Part shown: in pieces, positions 31,955 through 42,531 of the stretch
Layout of the letters: every line of letters starts with the position of its first letter
How positions within the stretch are numbered: position 1 is the first letter of the stretch
Source: CAVSUR01 sp963731285
GTDB lineage: Bacteria; Actinomycetota; Actinomycetes; Streptosporangiales; Streptosporangiaceae
Assembly: GCA_963731285.1 (NCBI GenBank)
Contig: CAVSUR010000002.1
Coordinates: 62,001 to 126,000 of the forward strand
Length of the DNA stretch: 64,000 bases
Direction of reading: 5' to 3'
Notes under the pieces: model-generated
Told to the model about the DNA's origin: nothing
Seen by the model: only the letters and a program-made list of their open reading frames with translations
Databases searched by the model: none
Translations under genes and position numbers: made by a program

Positions 31955-33015
31955 CGTGGCCTCCGGCCGATGAATGCCGTGACGGACCACGCCGCCAGCA
32001 CCCCGGCCGCTGCGGCCGCGTGCTTCCACATCGACCCCGCATCCCGGGTCGGTACCACCGGGTCCGGCGGCAGCCCGTAGACCTCGGGCTGGTCCAGCAG
32101 CAGGAAGAACGCCCCGTCACCGCCGACCCCGTCGTCCGGGCTCTCGCCGTAGAGCCTGGCCTCCGTCACGCCTGCCTCGCGCAGCTGGGTCAGCCGCTGC
32201 CCGGCCCGCTCGCGCAGCTCGTCCAGCGGACCGAACTGGATCGAGTCGGTCGGGCAGGCCTTGGCGCAGGCCGGCTCCAGGCCGCCGCGCAGCCGGTCGT
32301 AGCACATCGTGCACTTCCACGCCCGGCCGTCGTCGTGCCGCCGGTCGATCACCCCGTACGGGCAGCCGGAGACGCAGTAACCGCAGCCGTTGCAGATATC
32401 GGGCTGCACCACCACCGTGCCGAACTCGGTGCGGAACAGCGCGCCGGTCGGACAGACATCCAGGCAGCCCGCGTGCGTGCAGTGCTTGCAGACGTCGGAG
32501 GCCATCAGCCAGCGGAACTGCGTGCGGCCCTCGGCCCCGGTCCTGGCCCCGGGCAGCTCGAAGGACGGGAAACCGAGATCCACCGGCGCGGTGCCGAGAT
32601 CGCCGCCGCCCCGGCCGGCGTCAGGCAGCGCCGCCGCCACCGCGCCTGCCGCGGCCTCGCTGGCCGAGGCCCCGGTGGGCAGGCCCGCCAGGCCGGGATC
32701 CTGGCCGCCGAGCGGCTGCTGCTGCTCGATGAAGGCGACGTGCCGCCAGGAGTCGGCACCGAGCATGCCGGTGTTGTCGAACGACATGCCCAGCCAGTTG
32801 AGGCCGTCCTCGGGCACCCCGTTCCATTCCTTGCACGCCACCTCGCACGCCTTGCAGCCGATGCACACCGAGGTGTCGGTGAAGAACCCGACCCGCGGCG
32901 GGTGATCCTCATGGCCGGCGTCCGCGGCCGGGTCGGCCAGCGGCCCGTACAGGCTGTGCTCGCCGTGCCCGGGGTGATGGTGCCCGCGCTCGGGGCTGCC
33001 GTGCTCCAGCATCAT
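31951..33015 (-). CDS. Formate dehydrogenase iron-sulfur (beta) subunit
   Basis: The 354-residue protein carries four ferredoxin-type Cys clusters: CIGCKACEVACKEW (about residue 52), CKHCTHAGCLDVCPTGALF, CNGCGYCVSGCPYGVI and CTMCYDRLRGGLEPACAKAC, as expected for four [4Fe-4S] centres. A C-terminal hydrophobic helix (HAAAAAGVLAAWSVTAFIG) should anchor it to the membrane. It carries electrons from the molybdenum/tungsten subunit to the NrfD-type subunit. Its ATG overlaps the upstream stop as ATGA and its stop overlaps the next start as GTGA, so all three subunits are translationally coupled. Residues about 85-140 are an Ala/Pro/Gly-rich insertion. Confidence 0.93.
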   Translation of the reverse strand: MMLEHGSPERGHHHPGHGEHSLYGPLADPAADAGHEDHPPRVGFFTDTSVCIGCKACEVACKEWNGVPEDGLNWLGMSFDNTGMLGADSWRHVAFIEQQQPLGGQDPGLAGLPTGASASEAAAGAVAAALPDAGRGGGDLGTAPVDLGFPSFELPGARTGAEGRTQFRWLMASDVCKHCTHAGCLDVCPTGALFRTEFGTVVVQPDICNGCGYCVSGCPYGVIDRRHDDGRAWKCTMCYDRLRGGLEPACAKACPTDSIQFGPLDELRERAGQRLTQLREAGVTEARLYGESPDDGVGGDGAFFLLLDQPEVYGLPPDPVVPTRDAGSMWKHAAAAAGVLAAWSVTAFIGRRPR

Positions 33016-36000
33016 TGCTGCCCCTCCGGTACCTCGATGTGAGCCGGGCCTGCTGCGCCGCCCGCGGTAAGGATGCGGGTGCCGGTCGCCGTGGTGATCC
33101 CGGCCCGGTCCCGGTAGCCGGCGACGTAGTCAAGCAGCGCCGGGCCGCGCGGCCGACGGCCGGGCTGGATGTCGCAGCTGGCCACCTTGCTCTCCTGAAT
33201 GAACACGTTCGGCTCCGCTACCACGCCGAGCAGGTCGTTGACCACGTCCCCGCTGACCAGGCCGGAATGCCCCCAGTGGTAGGGCATCCAGATCTGGTGC
33301 ACGACCCGGTCGCCGATCCGCAGCGGCGCCATCCGGTCGGTGACCACCACCCGCGCTTCGACGGCGGTGCGGCTGGTGATCACGTGCGCCCAGCCCAGGT
33401 GCCGCAGCCCGCGCTCGGCGGCTAGTTCCGGTGACACCTCGACGAACAGCTCGGGCTGCAGCTCAGCCAGGTACGGCAGCTGCCGGCTCATGCCGCCCGC
33501 GGTGTGGTGCTCGGTGAGCCGCGCCGTGGTGAACACGAACGGGAACACCTCGGCGTGCGCCTCCGGCGGCGACGGGTTGGACGGGTTGTCGGGGCGGCCG
33601 TAGACCTTGCGCACCGGGCTGCCCTGCTGACCGTACAGCAGGTTCGGCACCGGCGACTCGTGCGGCTCGTAGTGCGTCGGCAGCGGCCCGTCGGCCAGCC
33701 CGGCCGGAGCGAACAGCCAGCCCTTGCCGTCGGCCTGCATGATGAACGGGTCGTCGCCGTGCAGTGCCTCCGGCCCGGTCGCGCCCTCGGGCGGCCGGTA
33801 GCCCGGCGGCTTGTTCTTCTCGAAGTCCGGCACGTCATGCCCGGTCCACTCGCCGGCCTGCTCGTCCCACCACACCAGCGCCTTGCGCTCGCTCCACGGC
33901 CGGCCCTGCGGGTCGGCCGAGGCCCGGTTGTACAGCACCCGCCGGTTCAGCGGCCAGGTCCAGCCCCATTCGGCGTCGTAGGGTCCCTGCTCCAGCCGGG
34001 ACTTGCGGCGCCTGGCCTGGTTCACCTCGCCCGCGTACGCCCCGCTGTAGATCCAGCAGCCGCACGAGGTGCTGCCGTCGGCGCGCAGCTCCAGGTACCC
34101 GCTCACGGCCTTCCCGGTGCGCAGGTCGATGCCGCTGATCCGCCGCAGTACGTCCGCGGCGGACGGCTCGTCGCCTTCCATCTGGTAGTCCCAGGCCAGG
34201 TCGAGCAGCGGCCGGTCGCGCTCATCCGCCGAGCCGGCCAGCTTCTCCCGCAGCCGGCGGCCGAGCTGGTAGGCAAACCACAGCTCGGACCGCTGGTCGC
34301 CCTTCGGCGCCACCGCCTGGTCGCGCCACTGCAGCATCCGCTGGGTCTGGGTGAACGTGCCCGATTTCTCGGTATGCGCGGCGGCCGGGAAAAAGAAGAC
34401 CTCGGTGCGGCACTGCCCGGTGACGATCTCCCCGGTCTCGATCTCGGGCGCGTCCTTCCAGAACGTGGCGCTCTCGATCATGACCAGGTCGCGCACTACC
34501 AGCCAGTCCAGGCTGGCCATGCCGAGGCGCTGCAGCCGCCCGTGCGCCGACCCGACGGCGGGGTTCTGGCCGAGCAGGAAGTAGCCGAAGACCTTCCCGT
34601 CAACCATGTCCATCACGGTGCGGTAGGTGCCGTGATCGCCGTTGATGCGCGGCAGGTAGTCGAAGCAGTAATCGTTCTCCGCGGTGGCCGCGTCGCCCCA
34701 GTACTCCTTGAGCAGCGAGATCGTGTAGGCGTCGGCGTTAGCCCAGAAGCCCTTCTGGTGGCGGCCGCGGATGGCGCCGATATAGCTGGCCAGGTCCTCA
34801 TGGGAGGTATCGGGCATCACCAAATAGCCGGGCAGCAGGTTGAACAGCGTCGAGACGTCGGTCGAGCCCTGGATGCTGGCGTGCCCGCGCAGCGCGAACA
34901 CCCCGCCGCCGGGCCGGCCGATGTTGCCCAGCAGCAGCTGGATGATCGCGCCCGCGCGGATGTACTGCGCGCCGAGGGTGTGCTGGGTCCAGCCGACGCT
35001 GTACACCAGGGCGGCGGTGCGCTCCCGGCCCGAGGCCTGCGTCCAGGCCCGGCACACGTCCAGGAACGCCTCCCGGGGGACTCCGCAGATCTTCTCGACC
35101 ATCTCCGGGGTGTAGCGGGCGAAGTGCCGCTTGAGCACCTGGAATACGCAGCGCGGATGCTCGAGCGCCGGGTCATTGGTGATCTCGCCGGCCCGGTGTC
35201 GATGACCGGGCCGCCGGATCCGTGCTGATAGGACGAGGACTGCTCGCTGTGGCGCCCGTCGCCGCCATCGGCGGTCGGCGCGCTCTCGTATGACCAGCTG
35301 GCCGGGTCGTAGGACGCGGAGTGCGGGTCGTAGCCGCTGAACAGCCCGTCCAGGTCCTCGGTGTCGGCGAACCGCTCGTCCAGCAGGAAGGAGGCGTTGG
35401 TGTAAGCCTGCACGTACTCGCGGAACTCCAGGTGGTTGGCCAGGATGTAGTTGATCACCCCGCCGAGGAGCGCGATATCGGTGCCGGCCCGCAGCGCGAC
35501 GTGCTGGTCGGCCAGGGCGCTGGTCCGGGTGAACCGGGGATCGATGTGGATCACCCGGGCGCCCCGGGCCTTGGCCTCGAGCACCCACTGGAACCCGACC
35601 GGATGGGCCTCGGCCATGTTGGAGCCCATCACGATGACGCAATCGGAGTTAACGAGGTCCTGCTGGTAGTCGGTCGCGCCGCCGCGCCCGAACGAGGCTC
35701 CCAGACCGGGAACTGTGGCGGAGTGTCATATCCGGGCCTGATTCTCGATCTGGATCGCGCCGAGGGCCGTGAACAGCTTTTTGAGCAGGTAGTTTTCCTC
35801 GTTGTCGAGGGTGGCGCCGCCCAGGCTGGCGATGCCCATGGTGCGCCGCAGCGGGTTGCCGCCGGAGTCGGTGTCCTGCCAGCCCCTGCGGCGGGCGTCC
35901 AGCACCCGGTCGGCCACCATGTCCATCGCGGTGTCTAGATCCAGCTCGGTCCACTCGGCGGCGTACGGCGCGCGGTAGCGCACCTTCTGCTCTCGCTGCG

Positions 36001-36295
36001 GGCCGGTGACCAGCTGCTTGCTCGCCGAGCCCTTCGGGCACAGCCGGCCGCGGGAGATCGGGCTGTGCGGGTTACCCTCGATCTGGATGACCTGCTCGTC
36101 CTTGACGTATACCTGCTGCGCGCAGCCGACCGCGCAGTACGGGCACACCGAGTCGACCACCCGGTCGGCGGCCTGCGTGCGCGGCTCTAGGCTCGCCGAG
36201 CGCGGCGACTGCGCCGCCTTGCCGCGGCCCAGCGGATCGGCCCCGGTCAGCTGCCGGTATGCCGGCCAGGAGTCCAGCCACTGCGTCAGGCCCAT
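33012..36295 (-). CDS. Formate dehydrogenase catalytic subunit, selenocysteine-containing (one apparent frameshift)
   Basis: The N-terminal part has the [4Fe-4S] motif CPYCAVGCAQQVYV ... GRLCPKG and then LFTALGAIQIENQARI followed by TGA at 35728-35726 (codon 190). Reading TGA as selenocysteine continues HSATVPGLGASFGRGGATDY, exactly where formate dehydrogenases of the FdnG type have Sec and His. The protein goes on through VMGSNMAEAHPVGFQWVLEA, CFDYLPRINGD and the C-terminal molybdopterin domain (TEHHTAGGMSRQLPYLAELQ). A base appears to be missing near 35190, where the frame changes between GPVIDTG and GEITNDP. It oxidises formate to CO2. No twin-arginine signal is visible. ATG 36295 has AGGGGGA upstream. 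About 1,090 residues. Confidence 0.92.
35696..35728 (-). promoter_or_regulatory. Bacterial SECIS element following the UGA codon
   Basis: In the mRNA the UGA is followed by 12 bases (CACUCCGCCACA), then GUU-CCC-GGUCU-GGG-A. CCC/GGG closes a loop GGUCU, with unpaired U residues below it. The E. coli fdhF SECIS has the same 12-base spacing, the same GUU and the same GGUCU loop (GUU-GCA-GGUCU-GCA). This is the binding platform for SelB and supports reading the TGA as selenocysteine. Confidence 0.85.
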
Positions 36296-36382
36296 CAGCG
36301 TCCCCCTGGAGAGGTGCCGGTTCGGTCGATCGCCTGCTCCCCCAGAGCCTAGCCCGCCAAACACGGCGGGTTCCCAGGCACC

Positions 36383-36720
36383 CTATCGCCGCCCCGATGG
36401 GGACGATGACGCCCGTCCCGCATTCGGCCTTCGCCGGGGCGATCGCGGCGACCAGGACGCGCGGGGCCCGGACGTTGACCGCGGGCATCGCGTCCAGATC
36501 GGGGTCCGCCAGATCAGCGGTCGCGTCGCGGGATAGATCCCGGCGTAGCTGACCAGGATGTCGACCTGGCCGCCCCCAGCCGCGCGGTGACGTCGGTGGC
36601 GAAAGGACCGCACCACCTCGGCGCCTGGCCGCCGGCCGGCGACCCGACGACCGGCGCCTGCTCACCGCAGCCGACGAGCTGCGCCGCCAGCAATTCCAGC
36701 GCTCGGTCTCGGCAGGCACG
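36383..36720 (-). pseudogene. Short-chain dehydrogenase (SDR) remnant
   Basis: QVDILVSYAGIYPATRP in one frame (normally VDILVNNAG) and DLADPDLDAMPAVNVRAPRV in another are the middle of an SDR protein. They are followed by LVAAIAPAKAECGTGVIVPI. The N-terminal Rossmann motif, the catalytic YxxxK region and the C-terminus are missing or unrecognisable. It lies between the formate dehydrogenase operon and the acyl-CoA dehydrogenase gene. Confidence 0.6.
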
Positions 36721-36769
36721 CTAGCGGCATCCGGCCAGCCCGGCTGACAGCGGATATACCCGCCCGCGG

Positions 36770-37942
36770 CTACTTCAGCAACTGGCGGGCCATGACGACG
36801 CGCTGGATCTGGTTGGTGCCCTCGTAGATCTGGGTGATCTTGGCGTCGCGCATCATCCGCTCGACCGGGAAGTCGCTGACGTAGCCGTAGCCGCCGAGCA
36901 GCTGGACCGCGTCGGTGGTGACCTCCATGGCCACGTCGGAGGCGAAGCACTTGCAGGCCGAGGAGATGAAGGTCAGGTCGTCGGTGCGCTCCCCCGCCAG
37001 CGCGGCCTCGGAGCGGGCGGCCGCGGCGTAGGTCAGCTGGCGGGCGGCCTCGACCTTCATCGCCATGTCGGCCAGCATGAACTGGATGCCCTGGAATTCG
37101 GCCACCGGCTTGCCGAACTGCCTGCGCTCCTTGACGTACCCGACCGCGTAGTCCAGTGCGCCCTGCGCGATGCCGAGCGCCTGCGCGGCGATCGTGATCC
37201 GGGTGTGGTCCAGCGTGGCCAGCGCGGTGCGGAACCCGGTTCCCTCGGCCCCGACGAGGCGGTCCGCCGGGATCGCGCAGTTGTCGAAGTACAGCTCGCG
37301 GGTCGGTGAGCCCTTGATGCCGAGCTTGTGCTCGGGGGCCCCGAACGACAGGCCGGTGTCGCCGTCCTCGACCACGAACGCGGAGATCCCGGCTACGCCG
37401 GCTGCAGGGGTCGGTGACCGCCATCACCGTGTAAAACTTCGACATCCCGGCGTTAGTGATCCACCGCTTGGTCCCGTTGAGCACGTAGCCGTCGCCCTGG
37501 CGGACCGCCCGGGTGCGTCATCGAGGCCGCGTCCGAGCCGGCTTCCGGCTCGGACAGCGCGTAAGAGAACATCGCCTCGCCGCGGGCGACCGCGGGCAGG
37601 TAGCGCTGCTTGAGCTCCTCCGACGCGGCCAGCAACAGCGGCATGGTCCCGAGCTTGTTGACCGCGGGGATCAGCGAGCTGGCCGCGCAGGCCCGGGCGA
37701 CCTCCTCGATCACGATCGCGGTGGCGAGCGCGTCCGCTCCGGAGCCGCCGTAGTCCGCGGGAATGTGCACCGCGTGCAGGTCGGCCTTGACCAGCGCGTC
37801 GTGCGCCTCCTGCGGGAACTGGCCGGACTGGTCAACCTTGGCCGCGTGCGGCGCGATCTTGTCGTCGGCGAGCTGCGCGGACAGCCTCGCGGAGGGCCTG
37901 GTGTTCCGGGGACAGGGCGAAGGACGAATGTTCCGGGCTCAT
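36770..37942 (-). CDS. Acyl-CoA dehydrogenase (three apparent frameshifts)
   Basis: The pieces join into a full acyl-CoA dehydrogenase of about 390 residues: MSPEHSSFALSPEHQALREA, HIPADYGGSGADALATAIVI, SYALSEPEAGSDAASM, LNGTKRWITNAGMSKFYTVM, FGAPEHKLGIKGSPTRELYF, YVKERRQFGKPVAEFQGIQF and QLLGGYGYVSDFPVERMMRD, ending in EGTNQIQRVVMARQLLK. The late EGTNQIQR motif marks the catalytic-base class seen in short-chain enzymes. Frames change near 37880, 37510 and 37400, each by about one base. It oxidises an acyl-CoA to the 2-enoyl-CoA with FAD and passes electrons to ETF. Butyryl- or branched-chain-CoA types are most likely. Confidence 0.85.
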
Positions 37943-38016
37943 GATGTTGATGGTAAGCCGCCGCTGCGGCGTCATCCCAGCGGCGGAGGTCAGCGCAGCC
38001 GGGAGGGAGGCGGCCG

Positions 38017-39360
38017 GTGGCCGAGCCGCCCGGCCTGCGAGTCCCCGGCCGGCCGCGAGCTGCTGGAAAGCCTGGCCGGCGAGCGGGTCGATCCGCAGCG
38101 CGCGCTAGCGCTGGCGCGGGCGCTGCGGGGCAGGTACCCGCCGGACCTGGTCGCGGCCGCGCTTACCCAGCAGGCGCTGCGCGCCGCCGCCCGGGCCAAG
38201 TTCAGCCGGGCGGATCAGATGCTGTTCACCCGGGACGGCCTGGAGCAGGCGTCCTCGGACGCCACGGCCCGGCACAGCGCGGCCCGCTACGCCGGAGCCG
38301 GGGTGGTGGCCGATCTGTGCTGCGGCATCGGCGGCAGCCTCGCCGCGCTGGCCGGCCTGGGAGCCGGGGCCGTCGTTGCAGTCGACCGCGACCTGACCAG
38401 CCTGCGGTACGCCCGGCACAACGCAGCCGCATACGGGGCGCGCCGTCCCGGTCGCGGCGGTGTGCGCGGACGTGCAGCGACTTCGCGCTGCGCGGTGTCG
38501 ATGCCGTGTTCATCGACCCGGCCCGGCGGGGCGGCGGCGGACGGCTGCTGGGCGGCCGCAGCGAGCCGCCGCTCGGCTGGTGCCTGCAACTAGCCGGCCG
38601 GGTCAGCCGGGTCGGCGTCAAGACGGCTCCCGGCCTGGCCGCGCGAGCTGATCCCGGCGGGCTGGGAGGCAGAGTTCGTCGCGGTCGGCCGGGACCTGAA
38701 GGAGGCGCTGCTGTGGTCTCCGGCGCTGGCCACGGCCGCCAGGCGGGCCACCGTGCTGGCGCCGGCGGCAGCGGCGCAGGCCCGCCAGCCGGCCGGCAGC
38801 ACGCCAGACCAGAGCGCGCCGGCCGGCGAGCTGGCGGACGGGAGCGCGCGGCCGCGGCCCGCTGGACGGCACGACCCTGGCCGGCGGTGCGGCCGTCGGC
38901 CACACGCTGACCGACTCGCCGGGCGCCCCGGTGCCGGTGGGGCCGCCCGGCGCCTTCCTGCTCGACCCGAGCCCGGCCGTGACCCGGGCCGGGCTGGTCG
39001 AGGAGCTGGCCCGGCTGACCGGCGCCTGGAAGATCGATCCGATGATCGCGTTCCTGTCGGCGGACCGGCCGCTCCGCAGCCCGTTCGGCCGGACACTGCG
39101 GGTGCTGGAGTCCGCGCCGTGGCAGGAGAAGGCGTTCGCCCGGCGGCTGCGCGAGCTGGGGATCGGAGCCGCCGACATCCGCCGCCGCGGGCTGGCCGGG
39201 GACGTGGCGCAGATCCACCGGCGGCTCGGCCTGCGCGGCCCTGGCGCGGCAGCGATCATGCTCACCCGGATGCGGGACCGGCCGTGGGGGCTGATCTGCA
39301 CCGCCGACGACGGCAGCTGGCCGACCGTGACCGCCCAGGACGGGCCGCTGATCCTGAGCT
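38017..39360 (+). CDS. THUMP-like SAM-dependent methyltransferase (several apparent frameshifts)
   Basis: The joined reading has a helical N-terminal part (ALTQQALRAAARAKFSRADQ, MLFTRDGLEQASSDATARHS), a SAM motif VVADLCCGIGGSLAALAGLG, VVAVDRDLTSLRYARHNAAA, the catalytic-type segment VDAVFIDPARRGGGGR and a C-terminal THUMP-like region (KIDPMIAFLSADRPLRSPFG, GAADIRRRGLAGDVAQIHRR). Frames change near 38440, 38490, 38640 and 38850-38930, so the start and stop are approximate; the frame in use at the end runs on into the opposite-strand purE. Actinobacterial members are thought to be RNA methyltransferases. The IDPARR motif replaces the usual NPPY. Confidence 0.7.
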
Positions 39361-39375
39361 CGGGCTTGCGGCGGC

Positions 39376-39871
39376 GCAGCCTGGCCCGCAGCGCGGCGCC
39401 CTTGGCCTGCGCGGTGGCCCGCAGCTCCTCCTGGAACGCCGACATCTCGCGCGCAGTTCGTCGTCGGCGGCCGCGAGGATGCGCACCGCCAGCAGGCCGG
39501 CGTTGCGGGCCCCGCCGACCGCGACGGTCGCGACCGGGACCCCGGCGGGCATCTGGGCGATCGACAGCAGCGAGTCCACGCCGTCCAGGCTGGGCCAGCG
39601 GCACCGGCACGCCGATGACCGGCAGCGGCGTCACCGCGGCCAGCATGCCGGGCAGGTGCGCCGCGCCGCCGGCCCCGGCGATGATCACCAGCAGCCCTCG
39701 CCCGGCCGCCGCGGCGCCGTAGTCGATCATGTCCCGGGGCATCCGGTGGGCCGAGACCACGTCGGCCTCATACGGCACCCCGAACTCGGCCAGCGCGGTG
39801 ACCGCGGCCTCCATCACCGGCCAGTCCGAGTCGCTGCCCATGACCACGCTGACCAGCGGCGGGCCGGCCAT
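39376..39871 (-). CDS. purE: N5-carboxyaminoimidazole ribonucleotide mutase (two apparent frameshifts)
   Basis: PurE converts N5-CAIR to CAIR in purine synthesis. The start MAGPPLVSVVMGSDSDWPVM is textbook, with the GSDSD loop. It is followed by VPYEADVVSAHRMPRDMIDY, IAGAGGAAHLPGMLAAVTPL and PVIGVPVPL. The next part, SLLSIAQMPAGVPVATVAVG, lies in a second frame (shift near 39590), and MSAFQEELRATAQAKGA returns to the first (shift near 39450). The end is not clear because of these shifts. The ATG overlaps the inferred purK stop as TGATG, the common purK-purE order. Confidence 0.88.
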
Positions 39872-41055
39872 CAGCTCCTCCTCGCGGCCCGCTGCTCGCC
39901 GCGCCCAGGCTCAGGTAGCTGGCCGCGCCCGGGCCGCGCGGTCGCCGGCAGTCCGCCGGCCAGGTCGTCGCCGAGCGCCGTGACGTGGCCGACCTTGCGG
40001 CCGGGCCGGACCGTCTTGCCGTACAGGTGCACCTTCACGCCGGGGTCGGCCGCCATCACGTGCGAGCAGCCGGGCGTACAGGTCCGGGTCGCTCGCCGCC
40101 GAGCACGTTCACCATGACCGCGTACGGCGCGGCCAGGTCCGGCGCGCCCAGCGGCAGGTCAGCACGGCGCGCAGGTGCTGCTCGAACTGCGAGGTCACGC
40201 GCGCCCTCGATGGTCCAGTGCCCGCTGTTGTGCGGCCGCATGGCGAGCTCGTTGACCAGCAGGCCGCGCTCGGTCTGGAACAGCTCGACGGCCAGCAGCC
40301 CGATCACGCCGAGCTCGGCCGCGATCTGCAGCCCGAGCCGCTGGGCGGCGACGGCCGCGCCGGGCGCCAGCCCCGGGCGCCGGGGCGAGCACCTCCCGGC
40401 AGATGCCGTCCGACGCTGCACGGTCTGCCACGACCGGGTAGGCGGCGCCCTGGCCGCTGGGCGAGCGGGCCACGAGGACGGCCAGCTCGCGCTCGAACGG
40501 GACGTGCTCCTCGACGATCAGGTCCGACGCCGTGGGCCAGCACGCCGCGCGGCCTCAGCCGGCGTCCGCGCAGACCCACACGCCCTTGCCGTCGTAGCCG
40601 CCGGTGACCGCCTTGAGCACGACCGGCCAGCCGTGCCGGGCGGCGAACGCCGCGACTTCGCCCAGGCCGGCGACCGGGCGCACCAGTGCGGGCAGGGCAC
40701 GCCGAGCTGCGGCCAGCCGCTCGCGCATGGCCCGCTTGTCCTGCGCGTAGCGCAGCGCGCCGCGGCCCGGGCCGGACCGCGCGCCCGGCCTGCTCCAGCT
40801 GGCGCAGCAGCGTCCGGCGGGGACGTGCTCGTGGTCGAACGTCACCACGTCGCAGCCGGCCGGCGAAGGCCAGCAAGTCGGCCGGCCGACGCGGTAGTCG
40901 CCGAGCTCGGTGCCGGCGCAGACCTGGGCGGCGCTCTCGCCGGCGTCGCCGGCCAGCACCCGGAACCCGATGCCCAGGCTGACCGCGGCCTGGGCGGTCA
41001 TCCGGGCCAGCTGCCCGGCGCCGACCATGCCGACCACGGGCGCCCCGGGCGGCAC
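39871..41055 (-). CDS. purK: N5-carboxyaminoimidazole ribonucleotide synthase (several apparent frameshifts)
   Basis: PurK is an ATP-grasp ligase that carboxylates AIR. Recognisable segments in order are VVGMVGAGQLARMTAQAAVS, GFRVLAGDAGESAAQV, DVVTFDHEHVP, WPVVLKAVTGGYDGKGVWV, QIAAELGVIGLLAVELFQTE, LLVNELAMRPHNSGHWTIEG and VKVHLYGKTVRPGRKVGHVT. At least five changes of frame occur between 41055 and 39890, in GC runs. Despite this the residue-level conservation is normal, so the gene is probably intact in the organism. GTG 41055 gives the start. Confidence 0.85.
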
Positions 41056-41121
41056 TCGACGTCGGCACGCTGGCCGGCCTGCCGCCTGCTGTGGTCACCC
41101 GCGGTAGCCTACGCAGACGCC

Positions 41122-42409
41122 TCAGGCCGGGCCGGTCAACGGCCCGCTGCGGGCGGCCTCGGCGCCGGCGCGCGCGGAAGAAGGCGGCGAACACCGCCGG
41201 GCGCGGCCGGACCAGCACCACCTGGCCGCCGTCGGCGGCGGCCACGCGTGCGGGCCAGCGCCGAGGCCGAGCCCGGTCCCGCCGGGCGCGCCGCTGACGC
41301 TGCGCTCGAAGATCCGCGGCACCAGCTCGGGCGGCACGCCCTTGCCCTCGTCCCGGACCTCGATGACCACCGATCTCGGCGTCTGCGAGGTCCGGATCGT
41401 CACCGGTCCCGGCGCCGTGCACCAGGGCGTTGTCCAGCAGGGTGGCGATCGACCTGGGAGCGCCGCCGGGGGTCGCGTAGGCGTGCAGGCCCTTCTCGCC
41501 GGTGACCTCGAGCTTGCGGCTCACCCGGCGGAACGCCGGATCTCCACTCGACGACCTGCTGGGCCGACGATGTCGTCCACGCTGGCCAGCGCCGGTGACG
41601 CGCCGGCACCGACCGGCGGGCGCGGCCGAGCAGCTGGCTGACCACGTCGGCCAGCCGCTCGGTCTGGGCCAGCGCGGCCGCGCCCTCCTCGCGGACCACG
41701 TCGGGGTAGTCGGCGGCCCCGATCATCTCCTCCAGCCGCATCGACAGCGCGGTCAGCGGGGTCCGCAGCTGGTGCGAGGCGTCGATGGCGAAGTCCCGCT
41801 CGGCCGCCAGCAGGTCGGTGATGCGCTGCGCGGAGCCGTCCAGGCCCTCGGCGACCCGGTCCAGCTCCTGCATCCCGTAGCGGCGGCCCAGCGGCCGGGC
41901 GTCGCCCGAGCCGAGCCGGTCGGCCGCCTCGGCCAGCTCCTGCAGCGGCCGGGCCAGCCGCCGGGCCTGGAGCAGCGCCAGCACCACGGCCACCCCGACG
42001 GCCAGCAGCGCCAGCGAGCCGATCAGCAGCAGGCCGCCGCGTATCCCGCCGGTGACGAACGAGTCGTCGGCCCCGACGGTGACCGTGAAGTCGGCCGTGC
42101 TGGCCTGCGCCGGTGATCGAGTCGTGCGGCGACGGCGGGCTGCCCAGATCCTCGACCGGGCGCGCCGCGCTCGCTTGATGATCACGTACCGGCCGGGCAG
42201 CGACCTGGCCACCTGCTTCGGCGCGGCCGGCAGCCCGGAGTCCGAGCGTTCCTGCAGGTCCGTGCGCCAGGCGTGGCAGCGTCGTGCTTGAGCTGCTGCT
42301 GGGCCTCATCGGCCTGCAGCCGGATCAGCGCGAAGGCCAGCGGCACGCCGAGCAGCAGCACCGCTGCCACGGCGACGGCGAGCGTCGAGATCAGCAGCCG
42401 CCGCTGCAC
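41122..42409 (-). CDS. Two-component sensor histidine kinase (several apparent frameshifts)
   Basis: The reconstruction starts MQRRLLISTLAVAVAAVLLL (first membrane helix), has an extracytoplasmic stretch, a second helix (LLLIGSLALLAVGVAVVLAL), a HAMP region (LQARRLARPLQELAEAADRL), the phospho-acceptor helix RDFAIDASHQLRTPLTAL with the conserved His, and an ATPase domain ending VIEVRDEGKGVPPELVPRIF ... GGTGLGLG. The frame changes near 42270, 42110, 41590, 41400 and 41230. It would phosphorylate the response regulator whose gene lies 122 bases upstream. The signal sensed is unknown. Confidence 0.82.
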
Positions 42410-42531
42410 TGGCCCGCTCCCGCGCCGGGACTCACCGCGCTGCTCATCTCACCGCGCTGCTCACTTCTCGCACCGCACTGCCTGCGTCCTGCCCAGCCCG
42501 CCGCGGGCTGCCGCGCAGCCGCCCGGCCCGG

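Noticed and set aside
35726..35728. TGA as a true stop, making two truncated formate dehydrogenase genes
   Set aside because: The flanking residues match the Sec site of FdnG and a SECIS hairpin with E. coli spacing follows directly.
39376..41055. purE and purK as pseudogenes
   Set aside because: All catalytic segments are conserved on both sides of one-base shifts, and neighbouring genes show the same pattern, so consensus errors are more likely.
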